A stretch of DNA of 64,000 nt from Moorella sp. Hama-1 (GCF_023734095.1 NZ_AP024620.1:2848501-2912500), one strand, 5' to 3'. Positions 16,004 through 25,547 are shown, numbered from the stretch's first letter. Notes: generated by a model not told the origin, from the letters alone. Translations and numbers: made by a program.

Positions 16004-19000
16004 TCAGATAGAACGTATTTCTTTCCCCCTGGCTTCAAGCGCCCGTTGCAGGCGCACCAGCACCGTAGCGGCGCGCAGGTCGCTGCGGCGCGTTTTCATA
16101 CTGTCCACCAGCCGGTTGACGGCGTCCATGGCTGCCCGCGCCAGGGGCCGCGATACGGTGAGGGCGAATTTGTCCCCGACGGCCGGCACCTGGCAGTCAA
16201 AAAGCAACTCCCCGGCTACCGGCCGCAAGATAGCAGCCGGCACATCGGCTACGGTAATTTGTTCCCGATCCTCGAACAGGGACTCGATCTCGCGTAAAAC
16301 CGGCCTGAAAAGCGCTCCCTCTCCGAAAAAAGGCGCCCTGGCAGCCAGCAGGCTGTGGATCGCTAAAAGGTCAAGCATCTCCTGGGCCCGGGCGGCGTGG
16401 ATATTGTCTTTCTCGATAAAAGCGACAGCGCGAGAGGGCTGAAACTCCGCCACTGCCAGGCGGGCGAGTTCCTCCCGCAACGGTGCGACCTCCTCTGGAA
16501 CCAGGATTTCCTCCTCGGCCAGTTCCAGTCCCGCCAGGTCCTGCCAGCTCCGGATCAGGCGGACTTCACGCCCGCCGCCGGCAGCGCAGCAGGCCACAGC
16601 GTAGCCCACCACCTCCACACCATTCAGGCCGGGAACCGGAACGGCAAGGCGCTGCACACACCCGGGTAGTTCAAACTGGCCCAGGTGCGCCAGCAGGGCG
16701 TCAAAGAACGGGTCGCCGTAGGAGGCAAAATGGACACGGGTGCCGCCGTCAGCGAGGCCCTCTTCGTAGAGATCCCGGGAAACGGTCAGGACGGCTCCCT
16801 CCGGTATTCCTGCAATACCGGACAGGGTGAAGAGCGGTTTCCCAGCGGCTGTTGCCGTAGCACATCCCAGGTCGCGTAGATAGCGGGATCCCTGCAGGGC
16901 TTCCCAGATAGCCGCCAGGGTTACCGGCGCCTGCTGATCCGTGCCCGCCTGGTCCCAGCGGTTATAGATCTCGTAGAGCTCTTCGGGCTTGATCTCCATA
17001 CTCTCCCTTTGCCGGCGCTGTAGTTCCAGGCGTTCCCGGAGGCGGGCCTCCAGTTCATCCGGCGTCATAATCCCCTCGGCTAATTGCTGGAACTCCTCCG
17101 GCTCCACCGGGAGCAAGGATACCTGCTGGGGCCCGACGATGATGTTGGCCTGGTCCAGGCGGTTCAGGAGCTGGTTATACACAATCTCCTCGGCACTATC
17201 AACATAACATAGATTCAGCACATAAATATCCTGATGTTTCTGCCCGATGCGGTCGATACGGCCGATGCGTTGTTCGATTTTCATGGGGTTCCAGCCCAGA
17301 TCAAAGTTCACCAGCCAGTCGGCCGTCTGGAGGTTCAAACCCTCCGCCGCAGCGTCCGTGCAAACCAGGACGTCAATCTCACCCCGTAAGAACCTTTCTT
17401 TGACCTCTTCCCGGTCGACGGCGAGCATTTGCCTTTTAACCGGGTTAAAATACGCGGCCCCCTGCCCCGAGTAGGTACCGAGGCGCATCTCCGGGTTAAC
17501 CTGACGCAGGCGGCCCACTATATCCGTGAGGGTATCGTAGAAACGGGTAAAGATAACCGTCTGCCGCAGGCGCCCAGTTTGGCGATCCCGGCGCTGGTCC
17601 AGGTATTGCAGGAGGACCTGCATTTTCGATGAAGGCCCGCTGAGGTCCGCCATATCGTTGAGCAAAGCCTGCAGTTGTAGGCGCTCCCACTCCAGGTCAG
17701 CCTTACTACGGTTCTTTAAGAGGGATACCGCGGCGATCTGATCGCCTTCTTCTTCCCCGGCAAAGACTGTATCCGCTAACAGGGAATCTTCCCCGGCCGC
17801 CGCCTCAGCCTCCGGTACCAGCTGGTCCCGGAGGGTGGTTTCCACCCGGGTCAGACGCCGCCGCAGGGTCTCGCGCAGGGCATAAGTACTGGAGGCAAAG
17901 CGCAGGCGCAGGAAGCTCAGCAGGAAGCTCATCATCTGCCGGGTTTGGTGATCGCTTGGGCCCTGGATTTGCTTGTTTAGCCCATTACAGTACTTCTCCA
18001 GCTGTTCATAGATACGCCGTTCCAGAGGGTTGAATTTAATCGTTGGCATCGCTAGGATATGGCGCCGGGCCAGATTCTGCTGTAGCTGTCCTTTAGCGTG
18101 ATAAACCTCCAGCAACCGCCGGGTATGGCGCAGCATTACCCGCGACAGGGGCGCGGCACTGAAGAAGAGGCGGCCCATCAATTCCCGGTCGCGGCCCCGG
18201 GGAACCCGGTCGTACTCCAGCCACTGGCGCACCGCTACGCGAATGCGGCCGTCGATGACACAATCCTCGATATAGCGCCAGAGCAAAGGGTCCTGCTTAG
18301 GTACGGCCTGGACGGCGCGGCGGAGGAAAGCCCATTCCTGCAGTCCCGGTTCCTCCCCCCGGACGAGCTTACCCAGGATTTCATAGTACTGCCATGTCAG
18401 GCTCGGGTCGAATTGGAAGGCGCCGGCGCGATTGGTCAGGGCCAGCAGGTCACATGCCTCCACCGGATTGATCTGCATGGGCGTGGCCGTAGCCAGCCAC
18501 AGGCTGCGCGCCTGCGGCCGCAGGTAATCGCGGATGGCAATGTAGAGGTGGCCGTAGTCCGGGTGGGCGGTGAGACCGGCGGCGGGATTACGCCGCCGGG
18601 CGGCGTGGGCCTCGTCTACCAGGGCGATGGCCAGGGGTACTGCCCGCTTCAGGCCCTCAGCCCGCTCGCGACGGGCTAGGAGGCCGGTGGAGATGATAAC
18701 CAGATCCGGATCGTAAATGGAGGTCGCTGCGCGGATTTCTTCCCTGGGGAAGATATATTCATGGGCGATTTCCGGGGTAGTCCGCGCCAGGCCGAAGGAT
18801 AGCAATAACTTGGTCGCCATCTGGCGCTGCCACTGGCGGGTTAAACTGGCCGGAGCGGCGATGAGGATGCGTTTTGCCAGGCCGGCAAGGTACAGGGAAC
18901 GAAAGGCCAGGCCGGCTTCAATGGTCTTGCCCAATCCCACTTCATCACATAAAAGGTAGGAATAGGGCCAGGTCGCCACCAGGCGGCGGACGACCATGGC

Positions 19001-19111
19001 CTGATGCGGCCAGGGTGCCACCGGCGCTGTTTCCATACCTACGAAACGGCCCCCGGGCATGTGGGGAGCGTAGTAAATGTATGTCCTATAACTCCTCTTG
19101 AGGCATGCCAC
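16004..19111 (-). CDS. SNF2-like helicase, N-terminally truncated member of a decayed defence cluster
   Basis: A superfamily 2 ATPase of about 1035 residues from a GTG at 19111. Walker A is DEVGLGKT (about 56-63), followed by a Walker B VDEAHAARR (about 165), LATATPMQ (motif III) and a C-terminal half with VIFTRFYDTL, VLVCTDAAAEGLNLQ and RIGRIDRIGQKH (motif VI). It closely resembles the helicases that accompany DUF1156 methylases and BREX/DISARM-type systems. The first 17 or so residues look foreign: they read out of the tail of the methylase remnant, and real homology begins near APHMPGG. So a deletion seems to have removed the normal N-terminal domain and joined it to the truncated methylase. 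The frame is intact for 3 kb, so decay is recent or the protein is still made. Confidence 0.8.
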   Translation of the reverse strand: MACLKRSYRTYIYYAPHMPGGRFVGMETAPVAPWPHQAMVVRRLVATWPYSYLLCDEVGLGKTIEAGLAFRSLYLAGLAKRILIAAPASLTRQWQRQMATKLLLSFGLARTTPEIAHEYIFPREEIRAATSIYDPDLVIISTGLLARRERAEGLKRAVPLAIALVDEAHAARRRNPAAGLTAHPDYGHLYIAIRDYLRPQARSLWLATATPMQINPVEACDLLALTNRAGAFQFDPSLTWQYYEILGKLVRGEEPGLQEWAFLRRAVQAVPKQDPLLWRYIEDCVIDGRIRVAVRQWLEYDRVPRGRDRELMGRLFFSAAPLSRVMLRHTRRLLEVYHAKGQLQQNLARRHILAMPTIKFNPLERRIYEQLEKYCNGLNKQIQGPSDHQTRQMMSFLLSFLRLRFASSTYALRETLRRRLTRVETTLRDQLVPEAEAAAGEDSLLADTVFAGEEEGDQIAAVSLLKNRSKADLEWERLQLQALLNDMADLSGPSSKMQVLLQYLDQRRDRQTGRLRQTVIFTRFYDTLTDIVGRLRQVNPEMRLGTYSGQGAAYFNPVKRQMLAVDREEVKERFLRGEIDVLVCTDAAAEGLNLQTADWLVNFDLGWNPMKIEQRIGRIDRIGQKHQDIYVLNLCYVDSAEEIVYNQLLNRLDQANIIVGPQQVSLLPVEPEEFQQLAEGIMTPDELEARLRERLELQRRQRESMEIKPEELYEIYNRWDQAGTDQQAPVTLAAIWEALQGSRYLRDLGCATATAAGKPLFTLSGIAGIPEGAVLTVSRDLYEEGLADGGTRVHFASYGDPFFDALLAHLGQFELPGCVQRLAVPVPGLNGVEVVGYAVACCAAGGGREVRLIRSWQDLAGLELAEEEILVPEEVAPLREELARLAVAEFQPSRAVAFIEKDNIHAARAQEMLDLLAIHSLLAARAPFFGEGALFRPVLREIESLFEDREQITVADVPAAILRPVAGELLFDCQVPAVGDKFALTVSRPLARAAMDAVNRLVDSMKTRRSDLRAATVLVRLQRALEARGKEIRSI

Positions 19112-20094
19112 ATAGTCTGCTTGCTATTATAATCGACACATTTATCAATCATAAGCTGCAGGTAGGTAACCACGGCGCGGCCGCGTTCTTCACCCAGCTC
19201 CTGCAATATTTCAGGCTTGAGGCGGTTTAACTCCGCCACCAGGGTGAGGTGCCCCAGGAGCTGGCGCGGGGTGAACAGGTCGCACCAGCGGGTCATACCT
19301 ACACGAAACAGTTCTATAGTCTTATGGCCCTTTGGGATTACTTCCGTGGGAATTAACCCCTGCCGCTCCCATGCCGGCCAGCGTTCCCGCAGGCGTTTCT
19401 CGGCCGCAGCCAGAGCCTGGAGATCGCAGTCGTTGGGCGGCCGGAAGAAGCGGATCTTTTCTGTCATAATCTCGCCGGCGCGGGCGCCGTTTTGATAATG
19501 CCGCGGCCGGCCGTTCTTATCCAGTTTGGGCTGGTAGCGTACGGCCACCACGCAGTAGAGGCGGTCCTGCCATTTACCGTGGGGCGATTCCCCCCGCGCC
19601 TGGGCCTTGATCTCTTCAGCCGGGATGGCCTGGCGGCAGTGGACACAAATACCGACGCCATTACTCACGGTGGCGAAATTGGGGTCCTCGCCGTTAGGCC
19701 CCCGGTTACCTTTAATGCGGTAAGTTTCAAACCGTACTTTAGCACCCTTGGGCCGGCCGTCGGGTATTACCCGCACACCCCATTTATCCCCTTCTTTGGC
19801 CAGCCAGCAAGTATTCAGCAACGGCGCCTCGCCGCCGCAGTGGGGGCAGGTGACCTGGCGGCAATATATTAACCCTATTTGATCCCATTCAGGACCAGCA
19901 AACAAGGGGATTATCTCTTCACACCTTTTGCAATGTTGCTTGAGGGCTTCCATTTCTGACCGGGGAATGGTGGAAAATGGGGTGACATCAGCCATCTGCT
20001 GTTCAACATATGAGATCAACCGGCCACCCCAATATTTCAGATCTTCAATAAGCCCAAGGATATCAAGCCGGGGTTGGGAGAACATCAAGCTCAT
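19085..20094 (-). pseudogene. internal fragment of a DUF1156-type adenine DNA methylase
   Basis: About 335 residues survive of a protein that normally has 900 or more. Present are the EDLKYWG region near the start, a zinc-ribbon-like CRQVTCPHCGGEAPLLNTCW, a CVHCRQAI pair, and the late stretch QLMIDKCVDYNSKQTMWHAS. Missing are the N-terminal part with the SAM-binding and first DPPY motifs and the C-terminal half. The frame closes at 19039 only after switching into helicase-derived sequence. It is sandwiched between a SocA-like remnant (overlapping by 32 bp) and the helicase, all on the minus strand. Assignment to DUF1156 is from memory of the family and moderate. Confidence 0.7.
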
Positions 20095-20578
20095 TTAGCA
20101 ATCGATCGACTCTAAAAACAGCTTCTTTAGCCTCATCCAGAGGGATATGAGGCTTAAGTTCATGTAAACGCTCAGAACGTCTCTCCACAGGTTGCCCCTT
20201 TAATTCCCTGGTAACATAATAAGCAGTTGCTAGCCTTTCTAGCTCAGCCACACCTTTATTTGCCAGCCTTTGGGCTATAATAGCAATACGTTCCTTATAA
20301 CGCTCTATTATGTATGAAAAGTTATTAAGGGTATAACTTGAGTTTTCGCCCGGAATAAGGGTGGTCCATACGGAAACGGTTTGGGAAGAAGCTTTAATAA
20401 CCCATCGGCTCGCATTCCCGTTAATTCGTCACGAAGATCAAAGGAGAATGGCCCGTGTTTATAAAGAATAAATTGGTAAGATGTTGGTACAGAAGGCTGA
20501 TAACTGTTCCGGCCAGTTAGACGATCGTGTCGCCTGGCGGCACCAGCAGCAGGATAAAAATAGTAAACGACGCTATTC
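20063..20578 (-). pseudogene. frameshifted SocA/Panacea-like gene
   Basis: Two reading frames join into one protein. The upstream frame gives SYQFILYKHGPFSFDLRDEL and KLLPKPFPYGPPL; one base later the other frame continues IPGENSSYTLNNFSYIIERY, then AELERLATAYYVTRELKG and the end RLLNELDVLPTPA. The YKHGPFSF phrase is typical of SocA/Panacea-like proteins, some of which are antitoxins or defence accessories. The 5' end is cut off at the stop of the NlpC/P60 gene (20579). A second remnant of its last codons lies at 50246-50297. Confidence 0.7.
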
Positions 20579-21517
20579 TCACGGTAGGTAACGGCGGGCG
20601 CCCAGGTAGCCGGCATTAAAAAGGGGCTCATCCAGGCGGCTGACAACCACTCCCTGGTGGGAGCGGGAATTTAAGAACTGCCCGTTGCCGGTGTAGATAC
20701 CAACATGGGTAGGCTGCGTTCCCGTGCCGCTGGTATTAAAAAAGACCAGATCGCCGGGCTGCAGGTCTTGCCTGGCAACCGTCCGGCCAACCTTGAATTG
20801 CATGTCGGCATCCCGGGGTAGTTTAACGCCGTTTAAGAAATAGGCGATATAGGTCAGACCGGAGCAGTCGATACCATAGAGGCTGACCCCACCCCACAGG
20901 TAGGCCACACCCCGCAGGCGCTCGGCCACCTTAATCACGTCCGGGCCAGAGCGTTTTTCTTTTAATTGACCCCCGGGCCAGAATTCAATATCCCGCCGAG
21001 CAACCCAGGCCGACTGGTGGCCCGGCAGCCAGACCTCCACCCAATCCCCTTCTTGCGCCAGCAGGGGCAAGTCGGTACCCAGTAAGGCCTCTCCGGCTTT
21101 AGTACCGCTCCCCGGTTCCTGGTACAATAAGGCCCGGGGTACGTTAACGGCCACCAGGTCCCGGACCGGCGGAGGCGCGGCTTTAACCAGGTCCTTTTTT
21201 GGCAGCCAGCCGATGTAACCATCGGGCACCTGACCCTGGAGCCATTCGCCTTCTTCCCGCAGGAACTTTACCTCATCGCCCAGGAGGGCCTGGGTAACCA
21301 GCTCGGCGCCCTGATCCGGGTTAGCCCGCACATCAGCCACGGCTGCCCCGACATACCAGCCTTCCGCCCGGGCGGGAGCCGCCTCCGGGGGAAGTTCCGC
21401 CGGGGGCGGCAACCTTTTAGCCTGCCTGTTCAAAAGGACCCCCCCTGCTATAACTATCGCCAGGACGAGGATTAGAAGAAAGGCATAAAACCCTGTACGG
21501 TGCCTGCCCTTAAACAT
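20579..21517 (-). CDS. membrane-anchored NlpC/P60 cell-wall hydrolase with two SH3-type domains
   Basis: Cleaves peptide bonds in peptidoglycan stems. Starting at ATG 21517 (AAGGG upstream; an in-frame ATG at 21589 has no RBS) it has 312 residues. An N-terminal membrane anchor or signal (FYAFLLILVLAIVIAGGVLL) is followed by a Pro/Ala linker, two SH3-type domains (the first about GWYVGAAVADVRANP to IGWLPKKD, the second VNVPRALLYQEPGSG to AWVARRD) and a C-terminal NlpC/P60 domain with catalytic Cys in YGIDCSGLTY and His in PTHVGIY. Stands alone on the minus strand. Its stop abuts the degraded SocA-like gene. Confidence 0.92.
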   Translation of the reverse strand: MFKGRHRTGFYAFLLILVLAIVIAGGVLLNRQAKRLPPPAELPPEAAPARAEGWYVGAAVADVRANPDQGAELVTQALLGDEVKFLREEGEWLQGQVPDGYIGWLPKKDLVKAAPPPVRDLVAVNVPRALLYQEPGSGTKAGEALLGTDLPLLAQEGDWVEVWLPGHQSAWVARRDIEFWPGGQLKEKRSGPDVIKVAERLRGVAYLWGGVSLYGIDCSGLTYIAYFLNGVKLPRDADMQFKVGRTVARQDLQPGDLVFFNTSGTGTQPTHVGIYTGNGQFLNSRSHQGVVVSRLDEPLFNAGYLGARRYLP

Positions 21518-21692
21518 TTTTAACCCTTTGCAGCCCGAGGTTTCCTTAAAAAACGCACCCTCACCGGCAAAATCCGACCGGGTAATCAATGAGCCATGTT
21601 AACTGCTTCCTTTGCTACCGGCGCCCCGGAGCTTCTGCGACCTGCCACCCCTGGAAAAACCGGTGGCCGCTAGTTAGCTGCGTCTTGTATAG

Positions 21693-22670
21693 CTATGCCT
21701 CAATGATGGCCCGGGCGTCTTCCAGCGAACTGGCAGTGTAGATCTTATTCATGATTTTAGTTAGTACCTCCAGGTTGTTGTATTGAGTAACTTTTTTCTG
21801 CAAACCCCGGGAAGCCTTCCCAAACCGGGCCTCTAAATACTGGCAGATGGCCTCCTGGGCCATTTCCACCTTACCTTCCGCCTTACCTTCCGCCCTGGCC
21901 CCCGCCATCATAGAGATTTCATCGCGCAGGGCCTTCTCCCGTAATTCGTACAGCCGGCGCTCCTGCTCGTTGCGCTTAAAAGCTTCTTCAATAGTCAGGG
22001 CCTTGCGGATGGCCGGGTTTTCCATAGCGATCGCCTCCATTTCTTCCCCTTCCAGGTTGTTTAAGTACATCAGCCACGCCTCCAGGGCGTCCTGCGGCCG
22101 CCGTTTCAGCTTCTTTACCTTCTCCAGTTCCAGGAAGTGAATCTCTAAATCATTACAGAGCAACTGCCCGCTTTCGTCCTCGCGGATGTGAAAGGTATGC
22201 TGGTAGCGCTCGTCATCTGTAAACCAGTTGAAGCCCAGGATATTAATGGTTATGGTCGGGCGCAGTTCGATAAATCTCTGGCCGGTGCCCAGCTGGCCTT
22301 GGTAAAGCCGCGCCCAGTAAAACAGGGTGCGCCGGTCGATGTCATATTTGTTGGTAATCTGGACTTCGATGTTGACCAGGGTGCCGTGGACCGTCCTGGC
22401 CAGAACGTCCAGCCGGGCGCCGCGGTCGAGCAAACTGGCGGGGTCCAGCTCCCGGTCCAGCAGTTCGACGTAAGTGAACTCCCGGCCGGACGGGGGTTTG
22501 AGCACCGCGTTGAGAAAACCCAGCAGGGCTTCCTTGCCTTCCTCAGAACCCAGGATGCGTTTAAAGGCATAGTCGTTGGTCCGGTTGATCCCCTTGACCG
22601 TTGTTAATCCCGACTTGCTGGTTTCCCTGGTAGTACCTTGTCGTTGCTCCTTTGCGGTCACGCCGGCCAC
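21693..22670 (-). CDS. Rpn-family PD-(D/E)xK nuclease (transposase_31 type)
   Basis: A 325-residue member of the Rpn/YhgA-like family, recombination-promoting nucleases often found in many copies. It begins (about residue 30) NRTNDYAFKRILGSEEGKEA, and the nuclease core shows RLDVLARTVHGTLVNIEVQI, in which Asp and the E-x-Q (in place of E-x-K) are the catalytic residues of this family. The C-terminal third is charged and helical (REKALRDEISMMAGARAEGK). A start nearer the core is possible, as the first 25 residues are weakly supported. Sits in the region of gene debris. Confidence 0.88.
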   Translation of the reverse strand: MAGVTAKEQRQGTTRETSKSGLTTVKGINRTNDYAFKRILGSEEGKEALLGFLNAVLKPPSGREFTYVELLDRELDPASLLDRGARLDVLARTVHGTLVNIEVQITNKYDIDRRTLFYWARLYQGQLGTGQRFIELRPTITINILGFNWFTDDERYQHTFHIREDESGQLLCNDLEIHFLELEKVKKLKRRPQDALEAWLMYLNNLEGEEMEAIAMENPAIRKALTIEEAFKRNEQERRLYELREKALRDEISMMAGARAEGKAEGKVEMAQEAICQYLEARFGKASRGLQKKVTQYNNLEVLTKIMNKIYTASSLEDARAIIEA

Positions 22671-22736
22671 TCCTCTATCGTTTTTATTATACCATGGTTT
22701 TCCCTGTTACCGAAACAATCGCGGGGTATGGACCGG

Positions 22737-22916
22737 CAGGGCGCCAGCCAGCATCCAGGGGAGGGAAGAGAGGGTGCGGGGCACCATTTCTACCGGGTAG
22801 AAAGCCATTCCGTCAAGGGATCGGGGTTATAAGCAGGAAAAAGCACCTCCGCCAGACAGTACTCCATCCCTGCGACCAGATTCAGGGCTTTGTGGGCATC
22901 CGGGCACAGGGAAGGT
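22737..22916 (-). pseudogene. internal fragment of an MNT-type nucleotidyltransferase
   Basis: About 180 bp that line up with 51932-52123 inside the intact nucleotidyltransferase gene (51490-52269): shared runs include AGCATCCAGGGGAGGGAAGA, AGCCATTCCGTC and CAGGAAAAAGC. A deletion and frame changes break the reading frame and both ends are missing. Confidence 0.8.
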
Positions 22917-22986
22917 AGTCCAGGCAATTTGCCAAAAAAAGAGGCCTTATGGCCCACTGACCCTATAAACGGCGTTATGTCTTCTC

Positions 22987-23244
22987 TTAGCCTCTGGCTA
23001 CCTGGCAGCCACAGCGGTTGGACATAGTCATCACCAGGACCGCCTCGCCCCGGTCCGCCGCCAGCCGGAAGAGTTGCCGGGCCGCCCGCCAGACGGTCTC
23101 CTCCTCGCCGCGGATAATGGTGCTCATGGCATTGACCTCTACTTCCACCCCGCTCTGTTCCAGGGCTGTGACGGCTTCTTTGATTACCGGCGTATAAGCC
23201 GCCGTTCCCAGGGGGTAGAGGGATAGCTGGCAGGCCAGGAACAT
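22987..23244 (-). CDS. YkoF-like thiamine/HMP-binding protein (MTH1187 type)
   Basis: An 85-residue protein from ATG 23244 with GGGAGGTGG upstream. It reads MFLACQLSLYPLGTAAYTPV, then VEVNAMSTIIRGEEE and ends MTMSNRCGCQV. It fits the small ferredoxin-like MTH1187/YkoF family, in which a beta-alpha-beta-beta fold binds a pyrimidine or thiamine moiety; the exact ligand is unknown. The C-terminal CGC is unusual and could bind metal. It is intact although flanked by gene fragments. Confidence 0.8.
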   Translation of the reverse strand: MFLACQLSLYPLGTAAYTPVIKEAVTALEQSGVEVEVNAMSTIIRGEEETVWRAARQLFRLAADRGEAVLVMTMSNRCGCQVARG

Positions 23245-23404
23245 CAGCCTCCACCTCCCTTCATTTGTGGCTCCCATACCCCTCAGTCAACACCAACATC
23301 CAAGTACCAGGCTTCCTTTGCCCTCAGTTAAATGTAACTAAAACAGGTAACCTGGACTATCTCCCTACCCTCACCGCTTACGCTCCGATTTATGAACATT
23401 TTAT

Positions 23405-23520
23405 CATTACCTGCTTGAAGAGCATTACCCCCCACACCAGCAGGAGGGTCTTTACGGCTATCGCCTCCCGGCACAGGTGCCAGAATTTTACCGGCGTATA
23501 GCGATGCCGCACCAGCAGGC
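23405..23520 (-). pseudogene. internal fragment of a DUF401 gene
   Basis: About 115 bp that match 14742-14857 inside the intact DUF401 gene, for example CACACCAGCAGGAGGGT, TTTACGGC, GCCTCCCGGCA and GTATAGCG. No flanking parts of the gene remain. The rest of 23245-23530 holds nothing recognisable. Confidence 0.75.
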
Positions 23521-23639
23521 GTTTATTATATCCTCGTTCCCTGGTTCAAATAACTTAACAATTCCTGATACACTGTACCATTTCTTGTTAAGCGGCCTCC
23601 CCATGACCAGGCTTTACACCTCCATGGAAATATTTCCTG

Positions 23640-23840
23640 GGGTGACAGGGGGGCCTCGGCCCCGGGAGTCCCACCCGGACGGGAAAACGGCGCTTGACGG
23701 GCGCAGGACGCGGACTTTCGGGAAACTACGAGGGTTTCCGTCCTGCGTTGACCGTCAAGGGAAAGGGCTTTTAGGCCCTGCCTCCCGCGATCTGTTGGAT
23801 GCGGCCTACCGGTTTGTCCGATACCGGCTAACGGGGTCAC
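23640..23840 (-). ncRNA. candidate omega RNA (reRNA) of the IS607 TnpB
   Basis: The 200 bp directly after the tnpB stop are rich in nested stems: CTTGACGG (23693-23700) with CCGTCAAG (23752-23759), inside it CGCAGGACG (23702-23710) with CGTCCTGCG (23739-23747), and inside that GAAAC (23722-23726) with GTTTC (23734-23738). Further GC arms lie on both sides (GGGAGTCCC, GGGCTTTTAGGCCC). TnpB nucleases use a guide RNA transcribed from this place, overlapping the gene end and the element end. Structure is seen; RNA function is inferred. Confidence 0.55.
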
Positions 23841-25547
23841 CTATTCGCTAAAGCGAGCTGCTTCAAGTCGTGCCACGCAGAGTAAAAGGATTCCTGTTTG
23901 AAACGGGTCAGCCCGTTGTGAACGGGTATCAACGGGTATCTTTGCGTCTAGCTGCTTGAAGCGCCGCTTTACCTTTCGGGTCATCCCTTTTCCTTCCCCA
24001 GGCAAGGAATTCGCCTTTGGGATCAGCTTTTCTCTTACGGCTTGGACCCTTTGTTTCAACTCTTTGGTGATGCGCTCTTTAAAACCAATCGCCCGGCGGG
24101 CGATGACTAAGGCTGCGGCATGGTGGATAGTTATCCCGTACCGCTGCCTGTACTTCCAGTAACCGATGGTGGAGGTGTGCGCCGGCCAAACCGGTCTTAC
24201 TTCCACGCCTTCTTTGAATGCTTTGCGCATGACGGCTGCGATTATCTTTTGGAAGGGAAAGTTGGCCGCCATGCGGTTGAATCTTTTGTTCGTGTCCAGC
24301 CGGTCTTTACCGAAATCCAGTTTTTCCACCGCCAGGGGTTTGCCCAGGGCTCTGGTTATGCTTACCACTACCTGGGCCAGCACGCCGATCAGGTAGGTGC
24401 GCCGGTATCCCCGGCTGTAAGCCAGCTCGGGTACCTTGATGTAGAGAAAACCGTTCGGGTGTATGGTTACCTGGAATTCCCCGGCGAATTTATGCAGTGT
24501 TTTCGGATAGGGTACACTGAAGCCTTCCGGCCAGGGTTCCGGCTGGCCAGTGTAACCTACGTTGGCTAACGCTACGCCGTCCGGGTTGGTGTCCATTCCC
24601 AGGTAGCCCCGGTTGGGATTGGTCACTGTTGCGGGTGCGGCAATGGTAAAGGTAATGTGGGCCCGGTAACGACCGTCATTGTCTCTGATTAGCTCCACGG
24701 TGTAGGGTGCACCGGAAAGTAACAGTTCCCACATTTTTAGCCGGTGCTTTTCCGGCAGCCACAATTTACCTTCTACCCGGGGCGCTTTGGTCATAATTGG
24801 TCGCCCTTTGCTATCGGTACCTATCTGTTCCGACAAGTGGGAGATGGTTACCGCCAGGGTGAAGCCGCCATTCTGGTAACTTAGCTTCATATTCGGGTTG
24901 CCGCCTTTGGTTTCGTCTCCCCGGGCGTAGAGCCGGTTTTGTCTAGCGTTCCGCCACTCTTCCCGGGTGGCTCTGCCTTGGCAGACCCGCTTCCACAGGG
25001 AACAGCCGCCGAAGACTACTTTGGGTATGGTGCCGTTGTTCTGGTGGTCTTGCAATCCCACCAGTTTTTCGGCCAGTTTTTTGACCCGCATTTTACGACC
25101 ATGGACGGTACGTTTGGCTTTTTCACTTTTAACGGTGTCGCCGGCTTTAATCGCCTTAGCCAGGTCTTTTTCGGCCCAACCGAGCTTCTTTTTGGCACGA
25201 GCCAGTTTAGTTTCTGTTTCCTTGATTTCCATGACCAGCAGTTCTCTTTGGGAACCGATGATTTCTCTTGCCTTTAGTATGGCGTCGTCGCAAAAACGGG
25301 AGTTTAAGCCGAACACTTCCTGTCCCTGTTTTTTAAGTTCTTCCCGCGAATCGCCTTCCAGCAGCCGGTTGAAAGCCCAGCGGGTACAGGCGCAGAAAAG
25401 ACGCATCTCTGTGGTCAGGGGATCTTCCACACCCTTCGCCCACTTCTCGTTGCGCCGGGCCGGATAGATTGCCGGGAAAAATTCGCCGCAGACGGTGTAT
25501 TTGATGCCTTCAACCGGGTTAATCGGTCTCTTTTTCTGCTTCCCCAT
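23841..25547 (-). CDS. tnpB: TnpB-like RuvC nuclease of the IS607 element
   Basis: A 568-residue protein, longer than common TnpB (about 400). The RuvC-like core lies in the C-terminal half: YLGMDTNPDGVAL (first Asp), LAVEKLDFGKDR (Glu), and the last motif region IHHAAALVIARRAIGF. TnpB cuts DNA guided by an RNA from the element end and keeps the element in place after excision. Odd points: there is no CxxC zinc ribbon between the second and third motifs, and the usual Asp of the third motif is replaced by His. This is a distinct TnpB branch or a protein with altered catalysis. A long Lys/Glu coiled coil lies near residues 100-150. It starts inside the 3' end of tnpA. Confidence 0.85.
   Translation of the reverse strand: MGKQKKRPINPVEGIKYTVCGEFFPAIYPARRNEKWAKGVEDPLTTEMRLFCACTRWAFNRLLEGDSREELKKQGQEVFGLNSRFCDDAILKAREIIGSQRELLVMEIKETETKLARAKKKLGWAEKDLAKAIKAGDTVKSEKAKRTVHGRKMRVKKLAEKLVGLQDHQNNGTIPKVVFGGCSLWKRVCQGRATREEWRNARQNRLYARGDETKGGNPNMKLSYQNGGFTLAVTISHLSEQIGTDSKGRPIMTKAPRVEGKLWLPEKHRLKMWELLLSGAPYTVELIRDNDGRYRAHITFTIAAPATVTNPNRGYLGMDTNPDGVALANVGYTGQPEPWPEGFSVPYPKTLHKFAGEFQVTIHPNGFLYIKVPELAYSRGYRRTYLIGVLAQVVVSITRALGKPLAVEKLDFGKDRLDTNKRFNRMAANFPFQKIIAAVMRKAFKEGVEVRPVWPAHTSTIGYWKYRQRYGITIHHAAALVIARRAIGFKERITKELKQRVQAVREKLIPKANSLPGEGKGMTRKVKRRFKQLDAKIPVDTRSQRADPFQTGILLLCVARLEAARFSE

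Noticed and set aside
7886-21662. A 20-bp match, CTGCCACCCCTGGAAAAACC, in the thioesterase gene and at about 21643
   Set aside because: Too short and with unrelated flanks; likely chance in GC-rich DNA, though it could be a trace of recombination.
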